Source: Saprospiraceae bacterium
Lineage (GTDB): Bacteria > Bacteroidota > Bacteroidia > Chitinophagales > Saprospiraceae
Length of the DNA stretch: 8,205 bases
NCBI GenBank assembly: GCA_027031145.1
Contig: JALVEG010000495.1
Location: 1-8,205 of the forward strand
Reading direction: 5' to 3'
Each line of letters opens with the position of its first letter. Position 1 is the first letter of the stretch. The notes under the pieces are model-generated. The model had not been told where the DNA came from. It saw only the letters and a list, made by a program, of their open reading frames with translations, and searched no databases. Position numbers and translations under genes: made by a program. Shown here in pieces: positions 5,927 through 8,205 of the stretch.

Positions 5927-6763
5927 TTAAGCTTTAACAGGTTCTACAATAATACTCGGCTCTTCAGTTGGGCATACCATCACACATACACCGCATCCTG
6001 TACATCCATCCAATACCTTAGGGCGTTTTACTATGTTGCCGGAAGCATCTTTTGTTTCCTCCATAACAATAGCCTTCTCTCCAATCGGGCATTCTTTTAC
6101 ACAAATATCACAGATTTCTTCTTTATATTTTTTATCTGTGACGGGGGTTGCTTTCCTGTCATTTGTATATGGAGATCTATTAATTCCTTTAAAATTTTCT
6201 TCCCTTGCTATCCCTTCAAATCCTTTTCCCTGAAAAGCAAGACATGTTCCCTGATTTAATTTTGCCATTCCCATTTTCACCTGTTCTTTCATTGCTACAA
6301 TCTGCACCCTGAAAGGATTATAATCCTTGCTCATCTGTTTGCCTTTCATCTCTTCATCATATTTCTCTATAGCTTCTTCTCCTACTCTCTTAAACTGTTG
6401 AAAATCCAATACAGCAGTAGGACATGTCTCAACACATTGCAATGAATCACACGAAAAATCACATGCCTGATTTCTTACATCGATATATGGGGTACCATAA
6501 TCTAAACCGGTATCAATATCTGCAAGTTTTATAGCCTGAATTGGACATATCTGAACACATAAACCACATTTAATACATTCGGCAACAAAAATATTTTCAT
6601 CGATTGCTCCGGGTGGTCTTAAAAAATTAGTAGCAGGTATTTCATTCTTTTTATTAGATTTAAGATACGTTGCACCTGCTCCGACTATCGCCAGCGATCC
6701 TAATGCAATGGCTCCTGTTTTAAAAAACTGCCTTCTATCTAAATCTGTTGTTTTTTTTGACAT
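5927..6763 (-). CDS. nosG: NosG, NapG-like Tat-exported polyferredoxin
   Basis: Predicted periplasmic iron-sulfur protein of 278 residues that would pass electrons from the NosH membrane ferredoxin onward to the nitrous-oxide reductase system. The N terminus has a twin-arginine signal (DRRQFFK at residues 9-15, then a hydrophobic stretch to about 30). Cysteine sets for four [4Fe-4S] clusters are visible: C63/66/69/73, C101/105/110/114, a set C218/221/225 probably completed by C174, and C254/257/260/264. In NapG as I remember it, the residue matching C174 lies about eight residues from the next cysteine. Here the gap is 44, so there is an insertion of about 36 residues. The ATG start sits just before the Tat motif, with no Shine-Dalgarno sequence. 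A candidate promoter lies about 60 bp upstream, and nosH starts 4 bp after the TAA stop, suggesting coupled translation. NapG of a nitrate reductase is the alternative, but the nos neighbours argue for NosG. Confidence 0.88.
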   Translation of the reverse strand: MSKKTTDLDRRQFFKTGAIALGSLAIVGAGATYLKSNKKNEIPATNFLRPPGAIDENIFVAECIKCGLCVQICPIQAIKLADIDTGLDYGTPYIDVRNQACDFSCDSLQCVETCPTAVLDFQQFKRVGEEAIEKYDEEMKGKQMSKDYNPFRVQIVAMKEQVKMGMAKLNQGTCLAFQGKGFEGIAREENFKGINRSPYTNDRKATPVTDKKYKEEICDICVKECPIGEKAIVMEETKDASGNIVKRPKVLDGCTGCGVCVMVCPTEEPSIIVEPVKA

Positions 6764-6791
6764 AGCAATTATTATTTATTTCCAATTTTAA

Positions 6792-6810
6792 AGGTTATTC
6801 ATATTAACCT
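6792..6810. promoter_or_regulatory. Palindrome in the nosG leader, possible operator
   Basis: AGGTTA and TAACCT form a perfect 6-bp inverted repeat with 7 bases between them, and two further spacer positions are also symmetric. It lies just downstream of the predicted transcription start, where a repressor site would be expected. It could equally be a small leader hairpin. It does not match the FNR/CRP consensus. Confidence 0.35.
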
Positions 6811-6821
6811 GTATTAAGCAT

Positions 6822-6852
6822 CAAATATATTAAAATATCCTGGTTTGTACAA
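6822..6852 (-). promoter_or_regulatory. Bacteroidota-type promoter for the nosG-nosY operon
   Basis: Read on the minus strand, TTG (6850-6852) is followed after 20 bases by TATATTTG (6822-6829). This is a perfect match to the TAnnTTTG -7 element with an acceptable spacing to the -33 TTG. Transcription would start near 6815, giving a leader of about 50 nt before the nosG ATG at 6763. The site sits in the 167-bp gap after nosD, so nosG-nosY could be expressed separately from nosD. In an AT-rich gap such matches also occur by chance. Confidence 0.5.
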
Positions 6853-6930
6853 GTGTTATCTTTATTTTTTCTAATTAAAAATTGATTAACAAAGTAAATT
6901 TCTTTTCCTGTTTTATTTTTGCTCTAAGCA

Positions 6931-8205
6931 CTAATTTTCATCCCCTTCAGTTTTACGTTTTTCATATTGCTTTTTCCAATTATAAATAGGTTTTCTGTCT
7001 ATCAATACCAATTTGGGTTTAGAAAATGGAGCAAGTTTCTCAAGAAAATCAATAACCGACAATATCGGCGCTCCATAAAAAAACCTTGCATTATCATCAA
7101 AATTCCAAATATGTTCGGTATATGAGAGCAATACATAAGGATTATCACCGACATTATCTCCATTTCGGTCAAATCCTGCATAGTCATCCCAATAATTGTT
7201 CTCCCATATATTAAGATTTGCCGTACCAACTTCTGAAAATACGGAAATTAGATTATTATGAAAATAATTATAACGAATTAGATTTCCTTCCTGATTATTA
7301 TGAAATTTCATTCCGATATTACAAAATGCTATTTCATTGTCCTGAATGGTATTTTCTTTAGTAGGCACAAATGGAGACACATCAAAATGAATCCCTTCTG
7401 CAGAATAAATAAAAGTATTATTTAATATTTGGTTTGATGATGTTTCTTTCATCCCAAGGCACATCCCACTTGGGCCTTTACAATTTGCTATTATATTTCC
7501 TGTCATTATGGTTTTCTCACTATACATCAGGAATACCCCAACAGAATTTCCGGTAAAATAATTATTTTGGATTCTGTTATTATGAGAATACATAAAGTGA
7601 ATAGAATATCGGTTACCTACCCCTTTATTGTACTGAAAAACATTTTCTAAAGAATACCATACAACCATATCTCTTACATCATGCCAGTAATTGTATTGTA
7701 CAATGTTATTTTTGGAATACCAAAATCTTATTGCATCGCCTTTAAGAGCTGTACCTCTTCTAAGCAACGAAGAAATATCATTATGTATAATTTCATTATG
7801 AAATGATTGCATAACATCGACCCCGAATAAGCATTCTCTAATTCGGCAATTCTCGACTATATTATATTGTGCACTGTCAGCAATTGAAACTCCGCTATCA
7901 ACATAATCATGCAGACCACCTGAATTTTGAATTATCACATTTTTAATATAAACGCCATTAGCTCTTATTTTTATCACGGAACCTTTTTTCCCTCCGTCTA
8001 TTATGGAATGCCCCATTCCGTCTATCACTATACTTCCTGTTCGGATAACAACTCTTCCTCTATATATTGCAGATTTCAGTTTAATTGTATCACCGGGTAA
8101 AGCTTTATCTATCAAAGATTGCAAATTCAAAGTATCCGTTGTATTTACAGGTTCCTTTAATGGATACTTCAAACCGGCTTCTGTATCAGCAATATTGGTT
8201 TGAGC
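6931..8205 (-). CDS. nosD: NosD, periplasmic beta-helix copper-maturation protein (5' end cut by window edge)
   Basis: NosD is the periplasmic partner of the NosFY ABC transporter and is needed to build the copper centres of nitrous-oxide reductase. The frame is open to base 8205, giving 424 visible residues and a TAG stop. A TTG at 8172 could be taken as the start, but the reading continues upstream as AQTNIADTEAG, which looks like the residues after a signal-peptide cleavage site. The true start is therefore probably about 20 codons outside the window. Visible hallmarks are a right-handed beta-helix with many N-rich turns, the repeated MYS motifs (HFMYSHNN, VFLMYSEK), an RDM motif in place of the usual RDG, and the C-terminal ENNYWDDYAGFDRNGD block at about visible residues 335-350. 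Length fits NosD (about 400-440 residues). It precedes nosG by 167 bp. The family call is firm and only the start is unknown. Confidence 0.95.
   Translation of the reverse strand, partial: AQTNIADTEAGLKYPLKEPVNTTDTLNLQSLIDKALPGDTIKLKSAIYRGRVVIRTGSIVIDGMGHSIIDGGKKGSVIKIRANGVYIKNVIIQNSGGLHDYVDSGVSIADSAQYNIVENCRIRECLFGVDVMQSFHNEIIHNDISSLLRRGTALKGDAIRFWYSKNNIVQYNYWHDVRDMVVWYSLENVFQYNKGVGNRYSIHFMYSHNNRIQNNYFTGNSVGVFLMYSEKTIMTGNIIANCKGPSGMCLGMKETSSNQILNNTFIYSAEGIHFDVSPFVPTKENTIQDNEIAFCNIGMKFHNNQEGNLIRYNYFHNNLISVFSEVGTANLNIWENNYWDDYAGFDRNGDNVGDNPYVLLSYTEHIWNFDDNARFFYGAPILSVIDFLEKLAPFSKPKLVLIDRKPIYNWKKQYEKRKTEGDEN

Noticed and set aside
6882..6892. TTGATTAACAA, resembling an FNR/CRP site upstream of nosG
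   Set aside because: The TTG and CAA arms are 5 bases apart, whereas FNR/CRP-type sites have 8 (TTGAT-N4-ATCAA). It is probably chance in AT-rich DNA.
6920..6930. Small hairpin just after the nosD stop as a terminator
   Set aside because: The stem is only 4 bp and no T-tract follows on the minus strand.
8170..8172. TTG as the true start of nosD
   Set aside because: It would leave a periplasmic protein with no signal peptide, and the frame stays open to the window edge with a sequence like a mature N terminus.
8003..8203. A plus-strand open frame opposite the start of nosD
   Set aside because: It is a reverse-strand shadow of nosD, whose minus-strand reading has strong family motifs through the same bases.

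Overview
The window is AT-rich, and every supported gene is on the minus strand. It looks like a Bacteroidota (or close relative) chromosome segment. The signs are a DUF2853 protein, a promoter of the TTG...TAnnTTTG type, starts without clear Shine-Dalgarno sequences, and family versions typical of that phylum. I cannot place it below phylum.

The right three quarters (about 2261-8205) is the accessory part of a nitrous-oxide reductase (nos) cluster. In transcription order it holds nosD (5' end cut by the window edge), a NapG-like ferredoxin (nosG), a NapH-like membrane ferredoxin (nosH), nosF, nosL, a YceI-family protein and nosY. nosZ itself is not visible and may lie beyond 8205. NosG plus NosH, with no NosR in view, points to an atypical (clade II) nos system. 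NosGH would carry electrons from the quinol pool toward the periplasm. NosL would deliver Cu(I), and the NosDFY complex (beta-helix protein, ATPase, permease) would mature the copper centres of NosZ. From nosG to nosY the gaps are 4-41 bp, so these genes read as one operon. A good Bacteroidota-type promoter and a small palindrome lie in the 167-bp nosD-nosG gap.

The cluster departs from the usual arrangement in three ways. A YceI-like secreted protein, with a TTG start and a C-x2-H-x2-C motif, sits inside the operon. nosF and nosY, the two halves of one transporter, are separated by nosL and yceI. NosG has a roughly 36-residue insertion within its third iron-sulfur cluster motif.

From 1687 to 2260 there is a 574-bp non-coding stretch rich in repeats, including a GC-rich compound palindrome, a 20-bp direct repeat and small inverted repeats. 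Left of it are a pentapeptide-repeat lipoprotein (775-1686) and a DUF2853 gene (296-637), which ends at a strong hairpin terminator (238-276). The first ~215 bases hold a structured intergenic element, possibly a MITE/REP-like repeat or a structured RNA.
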